From Saprospiraceae bacterium (GTDB taxonomy: Bacteria; Bacteroidota; Bacteroidia; Chitinophagales; Saprospiraceae): a stretch of 5,722 bases of DNA. Location of the stretch: assembly GCA_020849825.1 (NCBI GenBank), contig JADZFP010000638.1:1-5722 (forward strand), read 5' to 3'. The notes beneath the pieces are model-generated. The model did no database searches. It saw only the letters and a list, made by a program, of their open reading frames with translations, and was not told the DNA's origin. How positions within the stretch are numbered: the stretch's first letter is position 1; the number at the start of each line of letters is the position of its first letter. Both the position numbers and the translations under genes were made by a program. Of the stretch, positions 5,611 to 5,722 are shown piece after piece.

Positions 5611-5652
5611 CCTCGTATGTTTGTGGACAGTTCATTGACCTGCAAAAATTAG

Positions 5653-5660
5653 TAGATTTG
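5653..5660 (+). promoter_or_regulatory. Candidate -7 promoter element near the right edge
   Basis: TAGATTTG matches TAnnTTTG and would read rightward out of the window. The nearest upstream TTTG (5620-5623) is too far, at 29 bases, and TTG at 5635-5637 is a little too close, so the -33 element is unclear. No ATG follows within the remaining 62 bases, so any gene it serves starts beyond the edge or uses an alternative start. Confidence 0.25.
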
Positions 5661-5722
5661 GAACCTGGCCGGGAAGTGAGAGGATTTGCGCCTAAACAGG
5701 AGCGACGGCTCGAAGTACACGC

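Noticed and set aside
5296..5652. 118-codon plus-strand frame across the 103-bp repeats
   Set aside because: The period is not a multiple of three, so each copy is read in a different frame, and the peptide is only translated repeat rich in Arg, Lys and Gly. Its openness follows from the base composition of the repeat.

Overview
The window looks like chromosomal DNA from a fairly GC-rich member of the Bacteroidota, possibly of the Saprospiria type. This is an inference from three things: several copies of the Bacteroidota -7 promoter consensus TAnnTTTG, A/T-rich leaders in place of Shine-Dalgarno sites, and gene types common in that phylum. No taxonomic marker gene is present.

Layout from left to right. 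(1) Positions 1-293 hold no convincing intact gene. They contain a TAnnTTTG motif overlapping a hairpin, and a 14-bp perfect inverted repeat (97-110 and 277-290) enclosing a short remnant that resembles a ribbon-helix-helix antitoxin. (2) Positions 294-1139, minus strand, encode a 281-aa protein whose first ~80 residues look like an effector-associated domain of the EAD11 type, followed by a C-terminal region I do not recognise. (3) Positions 1140-1629 are a divergent intergenic region. It holds the minus-strand promoter, one arm of a 60-bp inverted repeat, a weak plus-strand promoter, and two palindromes with ACCG/CGGT half-sites, one of them nearly perfect over 26 bp. (4) Positions 1630-3048, plus strand, encode a PI-PLC X-domain phosphodiesterase with an N-terminal cysteine-containing beta-rich domain. 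(5) Positions 3049-3428 hold the second arm of the 60-bp repeat, itself half of a ~94-nt hairpin, then sixteen 8-bp tandem units in a 24/32/24/32-bp higher-order pattern, then the promoter of the next gene. (6) Positions 3429-5267, plus strand, encode an outer-membrane Omp85/BamA-superfamily protein with a signal peptide, POTRA-like segments and a barrel ending in Phe. (7) Positions 5268-5722 hold three copies of a 103-bp tandem repeat, a short inverted copy of part of it, and a TAnnTTTG motif pointing out of the window.

The three genes do not form an obvious operon. The EAD-type gene diverges from the PLC gene, and the PLC and Omp85 genes are separated by 380 bp of repeats. What stands out is that each intergenic space carries a different repeat family, and that matching inverted repeats flank the PLC gene. 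The best candidates for something undescribed are the unassigned C-terminal part of the EAD-type protein, the possible PLC cassette with its palindromic operators, and the higher-order repeat upstream of the Omp85 gene.
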